DNA of 6,234 nucleotides from an uncultured Treponema sp. (GTDB taxonomy: Bacteria > Spirochaetota > Spirochaetia > Treponematales > Treponemataceae). Position 1 is the stretch's first letter. Every line of letters starts with the position of its first letter. This document shows, piece after piece, positions 6,226 to 6,234 of this stretch. Where the stretch lies: NCBI GenBank assembly GCA_937885475.1, contig CAKZZR010000159.1, positions 1 to 6,234 of the forward strand, given 5' to 3'. The notes under the pieces are model-generated. The model was not told where the DNA came from, did not search any database, and saw nothing but the letters and a program-made list of their open reading frames with translations. Made by a program: the position numbers and the translations under genes.

Positions 6226-6234
6226 ATGATTACA
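6226..6234 (+). CDS. Start of a downstream gene, cut by the window edge
   Basis: ATG at 6226-6228 follows the purine-rich site AAGGAAAG (6213-6220) by 5 nt and continues with Ile-Thr to the last base. Only three codons are visible, so no product can be named. It probably shares a transcript with the 27-codon ORF. Confidence 0.5.

Overview
The window looks like one end of a draft bacterial contig. Bases 1-30 match the Illumina TruSeq read-1 adapter, so genomic sequence begins at about base 31. The gene content and style suggest a spirochaete of the Treponema group: moderate GC, strong AGGAGG ribosome sites, a stand-alone cytidylate kinase-like gene beside a RarA-type AAA+ ATPase, and membrane and exported proteins with no obvious family. 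This assignment is from memory of protein style, not from a search, and is only moderately secure.

Layout. On the minus strand, 2023 down to 31 is a two-gene operon: a cytidylate kinase-like protein (1406-2023), then after 7 nt a RarA/MgsA-type ATPase (31-1398), cut by the contig end. Its promoter (2072-2100) is back to back with a plus-strand promoter (2094-2123), and the two -35 boxes overlap. The plus-strand promoter drives a 542-residue single-pass membrane protein (2170-3798). Its cytoplasmic half has the faint outline of a degenerate protein kinase, and its C-terminal half is predicted to be outside the membrane. Next is a separately promoted biotin-dependent acyl-CoA carboxyltransferase beta subunit (start corrected to 3907, end 5397). 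A 13-bp palindrome covers its -35 box, and a rho-independent terminator follows at 5452-5478.

The right end has a small exported protein on the minus strand (5513-5932). It diverges from a plus-strand unit whose first reading frame is only 27 codons (6108-6191) and which continues into a second gene that has just begun at the window edge (6226). The gap between the divergent units (5933-6107) carries helically phased A-tracts, suggesting bent promoter DNA.

The genes do not form one pathway. They are neighbouring housekeeping units (replication-fork maintenance, nucleotide phosphorylation, acyl-CoA/biotin metabolism) interleaved with lineage-specific envelope proteins. The items most worth following up are the kinase-like membrane protein, the likely extended RarA, the small ORF with its overlapping inverted repeat, and the adapter contamination. 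I see no mobile element, CRISPR array, tRNA or rRNA, and no gene-free stretch longer than 300 bases.
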